In this document: positions 16,232 to 23,874 of the stretch, in pieces
Layout of the letters: each line of letters opens with the position of its first letter
Position numbering within the stretch: the stretch's first letter is position 1
From: Cyclobacteriaceae bacterium
GTDB taxonomy: Bacteria > Bacteroidota > Bacteroidia > Cytophagales > Cyclobacteriaceae
DNA: 41,233 nt
Reading direction: 5' to 3'
NCBI GenBank assembly: GCA_022842845.1
Contig: JALHOT010000024.1
Span: 1 to 41,233 of the forward strand
Notes under the pieces: generated by a model
Database searches by the model: none
Told to the model about the DNA's origin: nothing
The model's input: the letters and a program-made list of their open reading frames with translations, nothing else
Made by a program: the position numbers and the translations under genes

Positions 16232-17395
16232 ATGCGAAACAAATTACCCATCATCGTTATTGCACAATTCTTTTGCACGGCTGTCTGGTTTTCAGGCAAT
16301 GCCATCATTGGTGAGTTAAGTAAATCATTACAGGCCGGTCCTGACTTCCTGGCTCATCTTACAAGCGCGATTCAAATTGGCTTTATCGCGGGAACTTTTG
16401 TTTTTGCACTCCTGGCCATAGCTGACCGCTTCTCACCTGCAAAAGTATTTTTCTTCAGCGCCCTATTGGCAGCAGGCTTTAACCTGATCTTGAGTCTAGC
16501 CGGCTTACACCAACAAGAACTTTTATTAGCCAGGTTTTTAACAGGCTTCTTTTTAGCGGGCATTTATCCTGTGGGGATGAAGATTGCAGCCGATTACTAC
16601 GAACAGGGGCTGGGCAAATCGCTGGGCTATCTGGTAGGGGCATTAGTATTAGGCACTGCCCTTCCACATCTCATGAAGAGCAGCTTACAAAACTTCTCGT
16701 GGCAATCGGTTGTATACATTAGTTCAAGTATTTGCTTGTTGGGAGGACTACTCATGTTAGTCCTGGTACCTGATGGCCCCTTCCGCAAAGCAGGACAGCG
16801 AATACAATTCAATGGTTTTGTGCAGTCATTTAAGATGCCCGCCTTTCGAACAGCTGCCTTGGGATATTTTGGACATATGTGGGAGCTGTACACTTTCTGG
16901 GCTTTTGTGCCCGTGATCTTGCATACTTATCAAAGCTTACACCCCAACACATCATTCAACACCTCATTGCTTTCCTTCTTCATCATAGCAGCCGGAACGC
17001 CAGCGTGCATTGCGGCCGGGTATCTATCACAAAGTTTTGGTGCCAGGCGCATCGCTACCTATGCCCTGACTCTTTCGGCAGCTTGCTGCCTTATATCACC
17101 GCTGGTACTTGGCACGTCTTCAACCGTTGTATTCATCATCTTCTTAGTAGTATGGAGCATGGTCGTGATTGCCGACTCACCTTTGTTCTCCAGCTTGGTT
17201 GCCACTAGTGCACCAGCCCATCATAAAGGTGCTTCACTCACCATTGTCAATTCTATTGGCTTTTTCATTACTATTATCAGTATAGAGTTTACAAATGCCA
17301 TGGGTAGCAAACTTCCCTTCCCCTATTTGTATATGCTACTTGCCATAGGGCCAGTGCTCGGCTTGACTAGCTTATATAGGAAAGACAAGAAATAG
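16232..17395 (+). CDS. Major facilitator superfamily transporter
   Basis: A 387-residue protein of about 12 membrane segments with the MFS fold: a first helix with FSGNAIIGELSK, a cytoplasmic loop after helix 2 (IADRFSPAKVFFFSALL, equivalent to motif A), LLARFLTGFFLAGIYPVGMKI in helices 4-5, and a second-half motif LSQSFGARRIATYAL. Substrate cannot be told. It converges on the amidohydrolase gene, and their stop codons sit in the two arms of a 17-bp palindrome. Confidence 0.85.
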   Translation: MRNKLPIIVIAQFFCTAVWFSGNAIIGELSKSLQAGPDFLAHLTSAIQIGFIAGTFVFALLAIADRFSPAKVFFFSALLAAGFNLILSLAGLHQQELLLARFLTGFFLAGIYPVGMKIAADYYEQGLGKSLGYLVGALVLGTALPHLMKSSLQNFSWQSVVYISSSICLLGGLLMLVLVPDGPFRKAGQRIQFNGFVQSFKMPAFRTAALGYFGHMWELYTFWAFVPVILHTYQSLHPNTSFNTSLLSFFIIAAGTPACIAAGYLSQSFGARRIATYALTLSAACCLISPLVLGTSSTVVFIIFLVVWSMVVIADSPLFSSLVATSAPAHHKGASLTIVNSIGFFITIISIEFTNAMGSKLPFPYLYMLLAIGPVLGLTSLYRKDKK

Positions 17396-17420
17396 TAATC
17401 TTTAGATTACTATTTCTTGT
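17385..17420. terminator. Perfect 17-bp palindrome covering both convergent stop codons
   Basis: ACAAGAAATAGTAATCT (17385-17401) is followed by two bases and then its exact reverse complement (17404-17420). Both genes therefore end with lysine codons AAG AAA and TAG at symmetrical places: the MFS stop is in the left arm and the amidohydrolase stop in the right arm. A hairpin with a 2-base loop would form on either strand; it lacks GC-rich stem character but runs into T-rich flanks, so a bidirectional terminator is likely. Confidence 0.6.
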
Positions 17421-19113
17421 ATACAACCTTACCGTCAACGATAGTCATCATGACTTCTGCTGTCAATATTTCCATATCAGGAACAGTCATGATGTCTTTA
17501 GAAAAGACTGTAAAGTCGGCCAGCTTGCCTACTTCAATCGATCCTTTTACCTGTTCAGCAAATTCTCCGTAGGCAGCATCTAAAGTATAAGATCTAAGGG
17601 CTTGCGCTCTTGTCATTTTTTGTTCAGGTTCATAACCACCAGCGGGCTCGCCTTTCAGGGTCATGCGGCTTACTGATGCATAGAAAGAAGGGATAGGTGC
17701 CAATGGCTCAACCGGTGCATCAGTACCATTCACAATCTTAGCACCTGAATTCAATAACGATTGCCACATATAAGCGCCTTCTTTGATACGCTTCTCTCCG
17801 AGGCGATCAATAGCCCATGGTCTGTCGCTGCTCATATGGATGGCCTGCATGGCAGGTATAACACCCAGTGCGGCAAAGCGATTAATATCATTAGGATTTA
17901 AGTGCTGTGCGTGTTCCATCCGGAAACGATGGTTATTTGCCTTCGCAGGATTTTCTTTAAAGGCTTGCTCAAAGCGATTTAAGATTTCCTGATTAGCACG
18001 GTCACCAATAGCATGTGCACACACTTGAAAACCACTGTTAAGCGCCAGGCGTGAAACCTTTAACACGGTATCCATCGAGTATGTAGCCATCCCGGAAAAA
18101 TCAGGGCGATCGGTATACGGTTCTAACAACCATGCACCGCGTGAACCAAGGGCTCCATCGCAGTTTAATTTTACCGAACGGATGCTTAGAAAATGTGTGC
18201 TGTCTATGATTGGGCCATTCTTAAAATATTCATACACCAAATCAAGATCGAAGCCGGTAAGCATCGGATAAAGTCTCACGCCTAATTTTCCTTCGCGCTG
18301 AAAAGCTTTGAATAATTCAAGGTTTTCTTTACCTGCGCCCGCATCATGAAAACTGGTAATGCCGTTTCTCCAACAGGCTTTAATCGCTAACTCAAGTGCT
18401 TGTCTGTCCGTCTCTGCAGTATTCTCAGGAATTTTAGCAGCTATGAGGGTCATAGCGCGCTCGTTAAAAATGCCTGTTGGGTTGCCTAACTCATCACGGA
18501 TAATTTCACCGCCATCTTGCGATGTTTGGCTAAGTGCCTCCTTCGACAATTGATTAACACCAGCGATCTCCATGGCTTTAGCATTGGCAATAGCGGCATG
18601 ACCACTCGCATGGCGCAAGAAAACAGGATTGTTGGGTGATGCCTCGCTTAACAATTGATGCGTTTGAAAGCCTTTCACCATTTTCTCAGGCTTTACATCC
18701 CATTTATCCTGGTGCCAGCCTCTTCCTAAAATCCACTGGCCAGGTTGTGCTTTAGCAGCCGCCTCGCGCACGCGTGCCACCATCTCATCATAACTCTTCA
18801 CATCCATCAAATCGAGGTTAAGCTCGTTATAACCAACCCCCATAATGTGGGCATGACCTTCAATAAAGCCTGGGGTCATAACCCTCCCTTGCAAATCAAT
18901 AACATCAGTCTTATCACCAATAAACTTTTCCAGATCGGCTGCTGTACCCACGGCTATAATTTTATTGCCTTTTACAGCCACAGCTTCCACACTGGGTTGC
19001 TTTTCATCAACGGTATAAATAGTACCGCCTTTAATGAGGATATCCGCCTTTTCTTGTTGAGAGCAAGAGGCCAGTATGACCAAAGCCAACAGGAGATAGA
19101 TAAGTCTGCGCAT
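17410..19113 (-). CDS. YtcJ-type amidohydrolase (Amidohydro_3 family), lipoprotein
   Basis: The start is set at 19113 (MRRLIYLLLALVILASC), a lipoprotein signal with lipobox LASC; the longer frame from 19158 adds 15 residues before it. The 567-residue protein is a metal-dependent amidohydrolase: PGFIEGHAHIMG (metal ligands HAH near residues 90-92), GRGWHQD, a lysine/cysteine region KLNCDGALGSRGAWL, HAIGDRAN, RMEHAQH, and NGTDAPVEP, ending with ADFTVFSKD. Members with this order (exoenzyme-regulatory-protein AepA / YtcJ-like) hydrolyse amide or imine bonds of small molecules; the substrate is unknown. It is divergent from the LtaS-like gene. Confidence 0.88.
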   Translation of the reverse strand: MRRLIYLLLALVILASCSQQEKADILIKGGTIYTVDEKQPSVEAVAVKGNKIIAVGTAADLEKFIGDKTDVIDLQGRVMTPGFIEGHAHIMGVGYNELNLDLMDVKSYDEMVARVREAAAKAQPGQWILGRGWHQDKWDVKPEKMVKGFQTHQLLSEASPNNPVFLRHASGHAAIANAKAMEIAGVNQLSKEALSQTSQDGGEIIRDELGNPTGIFNERAMTLIAAKIPENTAETDRQALELAIKACWRNGITSFHDAGAGKENLELFKAFQREGKLGVRLYPMLTGFDLDLVYEYFKNGPIIDSTHFLSIRSVKLNCDGALGSRGAWLLEPYTDRPDFSGMATYSMDTVLKVSRLALNSGFQVCAHAIGDRANQEILNRFEQAFKENPAKANNHRFRMEHAQHLNPNDINRFAALGVIPAMQAIHMSSDRPWAIDRLGEKRIKEGAYMWQSLLNSGAKIVNGTDAPVEPLAPIPSFYASVSRMTLKGEPAGGYEPEQKMTRAQALRSYTLDAAYGEFAEQVKGSIEVGKLADFTVFSKDIMTVPDMEILTAEVMMTIVDGKVVYKK

Positions 19114-19210
19114 AGATGTATAGGTTTTGCGTAATGATAAGGATATTTCTTGTATCAAACAGAACTTTTACAAATGCGCGAACAGCCAGTGATAAACGTT
19201 TACTTAAGCC

Positions 19211-19218
19211 TATCTTTG
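19211..19218 (+). promoter_or_regulatory. Candidate Bacteroidota -7 element for the LtaS-like gene
   Basis: TATCTTTG matches the TAnnTTTG -7 consensus of the Bacteroidota primary sigma factor and ends 15 bases before the ATG at 19234. No convincing TTG -33 element was found at the expected distance, so the call is weak, and the leader would be very short. Confidence 0.35.
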
Positions 19219-19233
19219 CGTTTTTAAAACCCT

Positions 19234-21060
19234 ATGCGCGAACGCCTCTGGATTTTTATTAAGCTCCTGCTGTATTGGATGATTTTTATGACTGTCATCC
19301 GTATTTGCTTTCTGGCCTACAATTACGATTACAGTGCCCAGTTAACTTTTGTTGAAATCATGCTTTCACTGATGTACGGCCTTTCGATGGATTTAAGCAT
19401 GACTGGCTATATGCTGCTGCTCAGCGGTTTATTGTTAAGCGCATCATTACTGATAAAAGGAAGATGGATTTATTATAGCCTCTATGCAGTAAGTATGCTG
19501 GCCCTTTTGATTCAGACTTTTATTGTAATTGTTGACGTTGAGCTCTACAGGCATTGGGGTTTTCGCATGAACAATACACCTTTGTTTTACATGGGGAGTG
19601 GTGCCGTGGGCAGCGTGGATGTTTGGGTAGCTGTTAAGGTGCTGACATTGGGCGTTATATTGGCTATTGTATTTATTTGGCTTTTTAATAGATGGATTGC
19701 TCCCGGCTTAAGGAACTTAAATGCCGGTCTAAAAAAAAGTGCACTGTTGTTTTTATTGCTATCTGCCTCGATGATTATATGCATACGCGGCAGTTTCACG
19801 GTAGCCACCATGAATACAGGCTTTGTCTATTTTCATACCAGTAAAATGTATGCGAATCACGCTGCCATCAATGTGGTTTGGAATTTCTTCAGGAGTTTGA
19901 GCAGTAGTGGACGAGTAGAATATCCTGAAAACTTCTTCGACAAAAATTTAACAGAACAATATTTCCAGGAACTCTATCCGGCAAACGATTCTACCACAAA
20001 AATCATAGCAGTAGATAAACCTAACGTTATATTAATCATCATCGAAAGTTACACTGCTTCTGTAATTGAAGTACTGGGAGGTGCACCTGGCATTACGCCA
20101 AGATTCAATGAGTTAAGCAAAGAAGGTATTCTATTCGATCAATTCTATGCCAGCGGAGATCGAACCGATAAAGGTTTGAGCAGTGTGCTCAGTGCTTATC
20201 CAGCGCAGCCCAATTCGTCAATCATTAAATTTCCGGGTAAAACACAAAGCCTGCCTTCACTCAATAGAAAGATGAGAGCCCTTGGCTATAAAACTTCGTT
20301 TATTTACGGAGGTGATGCAGACTTCGCTAACTTCCGTTCTTACATTACTGCGTCCGGCTTTGATGCCCTTACCGAAGATGAAGATTTTGATGATGAGCTC
20401 AATAATTCCAAATGGGGTGTGCACGATGGTTTTGTTGGTCTCAGGGCCCTGCAAGAATTAGATACTGCCAAAGCCCCCTATTTTAAAGTGTGGTTAACCC
20501 AAAGCAGCCATGAACCGTTCGATGTACCGGCAGCTCCTAAATTTTTAGACAATAGTCTTGATCATCATTTTTTTAATTCTTGCCACTATACCGATAGTTG
20601 TGTAGGCGCCTTTATCGATAAATTAAAACAAAGAGATGATTGGGATAAGACATTAGTCATTATTACTGCCGATCATGGCCACCGGTTACCAGGTAATCAA
20701 ATTTTACAATCAAGAGAACGTTTCAGGATTCCACTATTACTTATCGGAGGTGCCATCACCAAGAAAGACACCATCATACACACGGTAGGCAGCCAAACCG
20801 ATATTGCCAATACCTTGTTAGCACAACTCAATGCTGCCTCTACAGATTTTACTTTTAGTAAAGACTTATTCGCCCCCAAGATAAATCCACATGCTGCCTT
20901 CTTTTTTAACAATGGTTTTGGTTTGGTGCTTCCTGATAAACTGATGATCTACGACAATACCGCACAGGTTTTTGTGAAAGATGAAAACAGTAACGATCAT
21001 GATAAAAATTCAGGAAAGGCTTATCAGCAAAAGCTGTATAGTGATTTCAATAAACGTTAG
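19234..21060 (+). CDS. LTA synthase family (sulfatase-fold) inner-membrane protein
   Basis: A 608-residue protein with five membrane segments in the first 180 residues, then an extracytoplasmic alkaline-phosphatase-fold domain. Key residues of the LtaS/OpgB family are visible: Glu near 271 in NVILIIIES, the catalytic Thr near 311 in SGDRTDKG, a conserved WG-x-HDGF segment, and the metal-binding DHGH near 480-483. In Gram-positives this fold transfers glycerol-phosphate; in Gram-negatives relatives add phosphoglycerol or phosphoethanolamine to envelope glycans. The acceptor here is unknown. It is followed 17 bases later by an outer-membrane-type protein gene, so the two are probably one operon. 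Confidence 0.88.
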   Translation: MRERLWIFIKLLLYWMIFMTVIRICFLAYNYDYSAQLTFVEIMLSLMYGLSMDLSMTGYMLLLSGLLLSASLLIKGRWIYYSLYAVSMLALLIQTFIVIVDVELYRHWGFRMNNTPLFYMGSGAVGSVDVWVAVKVLTLGVILAIVFIWLFNRWIAPGLRNLNAGLKKSALLFLLLSASMIICIRGSFTVATMNTGFVYFHTSKMYANHAAINVVWNFFRSLSSSGRVEYPENFFDKNLTEQYFQELYPANDSTTKIIAVDKPNVILIIIESYTASVIEVLGGAPGITPRFNELSKEGILFDQFYASGDRTDKGLSSVLSAYPAQPNSSIIKFPGKTQSLPSLNRKMRALGYKTSFIYGGDADFANFRSYITASGFDALTEDEDFDDELNNSKWGVHDGFVGLRALQELDTAKAPYFKVWLTQSSHEPFDVPAAPKFLDNSLDHHFFNSCHYTDSCVGAFIDKLKQRDDWDKTLVIITADHGHRLPGNQILQSRERFRIPLLLIGGAITKKDTIIHTVGSQTDIANTLLAQLNAASTDFTFSKDLFAPKINPHAAFFFNNGFGLVLPDKLMIYDNTAQVFVKDENSNDHDKNSGKAYQQKLYSDFNKR

Positions 21061-21077
21061 TGTAAGATTTTATCACG

Positions 21078-21785
21078 ATGAAGAAAATATTGCTCAGCAT
21101 CATACTTACTTTGTCATCTACCTTGTTACAGGCGCAGGATTTCGGCTTATCTTTTTCATACTTCCTGCCGAAAGACGGTTACTTCTCTACGCCCATCAGT
21201 CCCTTTTCATTGAGAGCTGTTGGCTTTAATTTCAATAACTACATTTCAGTAGAAAGTGGCGCTTCATTATACCGCATGTCCGGTTTAATGCTAAAAGACA
21301 CACCGCTTAATACTAAAGATCCCATCATTGGTCCGAACTTTACATTGTTTGTACCGGCACAACTTGTGCTCGCCCTTCGTGGTCAGCGCCTGGCTTTTGA
21401 AATAAAAGGAGGCGGCTTCGGTTTTTTACCTTTCGCCAACAAATTAAATACAGGTCATTTAGACAAGGCCATCCGCAACTACGAAAACTGGGCTGTAGCC
21501 AATGCAGATGCTTCCTTCAGAAGCCAACCGGGCTATGGTTGGATGGCAGGCGCAGAGCTTACGGTTTATGCCACGCAACAATTTGGCGTATCGCTGGAAT
21601 GTAACTATCTGGCAGGTTCTGCCGCTTTTGCCATGGAAGGCACCTACACAGGTGGCAATAGTAGCTTGGAAACCAAAACTTTCGATTTTTCGGAAGCTGC
21701 CATGGACTTAACAGGGCTTGAATTTTCTATAGGCGTTTTCATGACAAGCGGTGGCAGCAAAGGCAAAGCACGCAGGCGCAGGTAA
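21078..21785 (+). CDS. Exported hypothetical protein, probable outer membrane beta-barrel
   Basis: A 235-residue protein with a signal peptide (MKKILLSIILTLSSTLLQAQ). The mature part has alternating hydrophobic/polar strands with glycine and aromatic residues (GLSFSYFLP, GFNFNNYISVESGASLY, LEFSIGVFMTSGG), typical of a small outer membrane barrel, but the last residues are an unusual basic tail (KGKARRRR) rather than an aromatic C-terminus. I do not recognise a named family. It follows the LtaS-like gene by 17 bp, so the two may act on the same envelope glycan. Confidence 0.6.
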   Translation: MKKILLSIILTLSSTLLQAQDFGLSFSYFLPKDGYFSTPISPFSLRAVGFNFNNYISVESGASLYRMSGLMLKDTPLNTKDPIIGPNFTLFVPAQLVLALRGQRLAFEIKGGGFGFLPFANKLNTGHLDKAIRNYENWAVANADASFRSQPGYGWMAGAELTVYATQQFGVSLECNYLAGSAAFAMEGTYTGGNSSLETKTFDFSEAAMDLTGLEFSIGVFMTSGGSKGKARRRR

Positions 21786-21834
21786 GTTGCTGCTCTATTT
21801 AGAACATTTTTGTGCCCCTGGTGTTATTGCATTG

Positions 21835-22302
21835 ATGAAAATTTATAACCTCAAGCGCACGCAGTGGCTCCCTATTTCCCTAACTGAAGCATGGAATTTC
21901 TTTTCTACACCTCACAACCTTGAAAAAATTACGCCCAAACACATGGGCTTTCATATTCTATATAAATCGGGAACGGATAAGATGTATCCAGGTCAGCTCA
22001 TTCGCTACCGTGTCAATGGCATCCCTTTCGTACCCATGCATTGGGTAACCGAAATTACCCATGTGCAAGAACCATTGTATTTTGTTGATGAGCAACGTTT
22101 TGGTCCCTATGCACTATGGCACCACCAGCACCACTTTAAAGAGGTAAATGGTGGCGTTGAAATGGTCGATGAGGTTAATTATGCTGTTCCGCTCGGTATA
22201 TTGGGTCGCTTTGCTAATCTCGTGTTTGTAGAGCGTGAGGTAAATGCTATTTTTGATCATCGCTACAAGATTTTAGAGCAGTATTTTTCAGAGAAGAAGT
22301 AA
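21835..22302 (+). CDS. SRPBCC-fold (START-like) protein in a carotenoid operon
   Basis: The start is set at 21835 (MKIYNLKRTQWLPISLTEAW), where the fold begins; the longer frame from 21751 overlaps the previous gene. The 155-residue protein fits the SRPBCC ligand-binding fold: N-terminal strand, PHNLEKITP helix, central strands, and a C-terminal long helix (VFVEREVNAIFDHRYKILEQYF). Such proteins bind hydrophobic ligands. It is 6 bp upstream of crtZ, and the next gene is a lycopene cyclase, so a carotenoid or polyprenoid ligand is a reasonable inference. Related proteins are sometimes labelled cell-division inhibitors, without good reason in this context. Confidence 0.75.
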   Translation: MKIYNLKRTQWLPISLTEAWNFFSTPHNLEKITPKHMGFHILYKSGTDKMYPGQLIRYRVNGIPFVPMHWVTEITHVQEPLYFVDEQRFGPYALWHHQHHFKEVNGGVEMVDEVNYAVPLGILGRFANLVFVEREVNAIFDHRYKILEQYFSEKK

Positions 22303-22308
22303 GATAGT

Positions 22309-22803
22309 ATGAGTTGGATTACCCTTGTTATTTGCGCAGCCATAGCCATAGGCACCTTTCTCTTCTGGGAATTAGTGGCATGGTTTACCCATAAATATGT
22401 GATGCATGGTTTTTTATGGACCTGGCACGAATCTCATCACACCGTGCATGATCACGCCCTTGAAAAAAATGACTGGTTCGCTGTTGTATTTAGCATCCCG
22501 TCCATTGCACTTTTCATTATCTCCACCACAATTTATAAAAGTCCTTACCTATTTGCGGTAGCAGTAGGCATTTTATGTTATGGCCTGTTCTACATGGTAT
22601 TTCATGATGTGATTGTACACCAAAGAGTGAAGTGGAGACCTAAGAAGCGTTCGCGTTACTTGAATAGAATGATTCATGCCCACTACATACACCACGCCAA
22701 ACATTCGAAAGAAGATTGCGAAGCGTTCGGCTTTTTGTATGCACCCAAAAAGTACGATACTAGTAAACTTGAACTGAAAAAAGATCGTCAGTCTACCCAA
22801 TAG
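22309..22803 (+). CDS. crtZ: Beta-carotene hydroxylase (fatty-acid-hydroxylase fold)
   Basis: A 164-residue membrane protein with the diiron histidine clusters of the CrtZ group in order: HKYVMH near residues 28-33, HESHH near 43-47, HDVIVHQR near 100-107 and HAHYIHHAKHSK near 123-134. It hydroxylates the beta-ionone rings of beta-carotene to give zeaxanthin. The gene lies between the SRPBCC gene (6-bp gap) and the lycopene cyclase gene (10-bp gap), which supports the substrate assignment. It has about four membrane segments. Confidence 0.9.
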   Translation: MSWITLVICAAIAIGTFLFWELVAWFTHKYVMHGFLWTWHESHHTVHDHALEKNDWFAVVFSIPSIALFIISTTIYKSPYLFAVAVGILCYGLFYMVFHDVIVHQRVKWRPKKRSRYLNRMIHAHYIHHAKHSKEDCEAFGFLYAPKKYDTSKLELKKDRQSTQ

Positions 22804-22813
22804 AGCTTAGCCT

Positions 22814-23512
22814 GTGAACGAACGTTATTTATACCTGGCCCTCGACCTTGGATCTATTTCCTTTCCTTTCCTCTTTAGTTTTTATCCCAAAGCTAATTTC
22901 TCTAAAGAGTGGAAATACCTTTTCCCTGCACTCTTCATAACGGCCTTCATATTTATTATTTGGGATGAGATCTTTACTCAAATGGGTATTTGGGGATTTA
23001 ATGCCCGATACTTAACCGGCATCTATCTGGGAAGTTTACCCTTAGAAGAAGTGTTATTTTTCTTCTTCATCCCCTATGCTTGCATTTTCATTTACTTCTC
23101 TACCCTGCATCTTTCCAAAAGAGATTACTTCCAAAACATTAGTAAGCACATCACACTAGTCTTAATCATTTTTCTTATAGCAGTTGGCTTATTCAACCTG
23201 GATCGTTGGTACACTGCCGTAACCTTCCTTGCGCTGGCCATCTTTTTAACCATTCACCAGGTATGGTGGAAATCGCCTTACATGGGCAGGTTCTATTTCG
23301 CTTATCTATTTGTACTGATACCATTCACTATAGTAAATGGTATACTCACCGGTTCTTTTATTGATGAAGAAGTGGTGTGGTATAACAATGCTGAGAATCT
23401 GGGCATACGCATAGGCACCATTCCCTTCGATGATTTATTTTACAACATGCTGATGTTGTTGATGGCAACAACGCTGTTTGAATACTTCAAAAAGAAATTT
23501 AAAACAGCATAA
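22814..23512 (+). CDS. Lycopene cyclase, fused CrtYc-CrtYd type
   Basis: A 232-residue, seven-helix membrane protein starting with GTG at 22814. It is the bacterial heterodimer-type cyclase fused into one chain: two copies of the lycopene cyclase domain, with PLEEVLFFFF near residue 75 in the first half and PFDDLFYN near residue 207 in the second, matching the two PxE/D(E/D) motifs of the family. It forms beta rings on lycopene, the substrate needed by the CrtZ enzyme upstream. crtB and crtI (phytoene synthase and desaturase) are not in the window. It ends at a strong hairpin. Confidence 0.88.
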   Translation: MNERYLYLALDLGSISFPFLFSFYPKANFSKEWKYLFPALFITAFIFIIWDEIFTQMGIWGFNARYLTGIYLGSLPLEEVLFFFFIPYACIFIYFSTLHLSKRDYFQNISKHITLVLIIFLIAVGLFNLDRWYTAVTFLALAIFLTIHQVWWKSPYMGRFYFAYLFVLIPFTIVNGILTGSFIDEEVVWYNNAENLGIRIGTIPFDDLFYNMLMLLMATTLFEYFKKKFKTA

Positions 23513-23538
23513 AAAAGGCTCCTACTTAGGAGCCTTTT
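23513..23538. terminator. Bidirectional terminator, 12-bp perfect stem
   Basis: AAAAGGCTCCTA (23513-23524) and TAGGAGCCTTTT (23527-23538) flank two bases; the stem is perfect and has T-runs on both strands. It begins right after the lycopene cyclase stop, and its left arm contains the stop codon of the convergent minus-strand gene and its right arm the codons for the last residues of that gene. It ends transcription from both sides. Confidence 0.85.
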
Positions 23539-23803
23539 CTGCTTTTGCTTTTTTCTTCTTTTTCTTTTCACCCCCGAGAGCGCCTTCCAATGCATTGAGG
23601 CTCTTGCCAACTGCCTGTTTCCTCTTATCGTCACGTTTTATCTGCTCAATAATTCTTGACGCGATTTTTTTGGTGCTCTTACCTACCAACTTCTTCAATT
23701 TTCGGCCGAGACGGGCGTGCTCAATTGACTCAATACTTTTAACAAGTGCCCCACTTAGGGTTGAGGCTAGTTCCTTTTTTTGTAGTTTATTTTTAGCAGT
23801 CAT
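23522..23803 (-). CDS. Small basic hypothetical protein with lysine-rich tail
   Basis: The start is set at 23803 (MTAKNKLQKKEL); the frame from 23833 adds ten residues without a clear signal. A 93-residue protein, helical, rich in Lys (KLKKLVGKSTKKIAS and IEQIKRDDKRKQ), ending in a run of six lysines then AKAEKAPK. Bacteroidota encode many such small basic proteins, some of which bind DNA or ribosomes, but I do not recognise this one. Its stop codon lies in the terminator stem. Confidence 0.6.
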   Translation of the reverse strand: MTAKNKLQKKELASTLSGALVKSIESIEHARLGRKLKKLVGKSTKKIASRIIEQIKRDDKRKQAVGKSLNALEGALGGEKKKKKKAKAEKAPK

Positions 23804-23810
23804 ATGTACT

Positions 23811-23842
23811 AATTGAACTGTTAATGTATACAATGTTCAATT
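23811..23842. promoter_or_regulatory. Inverted repeat AATTGAAC / GTTCAATT
   Basis: AATTGAAC (23811-23818) and GTTCAATT (23835-23842) flank 16 bases, just upstream of the small basic protein gene on the minus strand. It may be an operator. It shares the GAAC/GTTC core with the repeat at 33704-33717, which may be chance. Confidence 0.25.
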
Positions 23843-23874
23843 ACGAAACATAATTACAAGATAAAATTAACATA

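Noticed and set aside
21751-22302. Longer start for the SRPBCC gene at 21751
   Set aside because: It overlaps the end of the previous gene and adds 28 residues that are not part of the SRPBCC fold; the ATG at 21835 starts it exactly.
23522-23803. Histone H1-like protein for the lysine-rich small protein
   Set aside because: The lysine run is only at the tail, and no alanine/proline/lysine repeat pattern of H1-like proteins is present.
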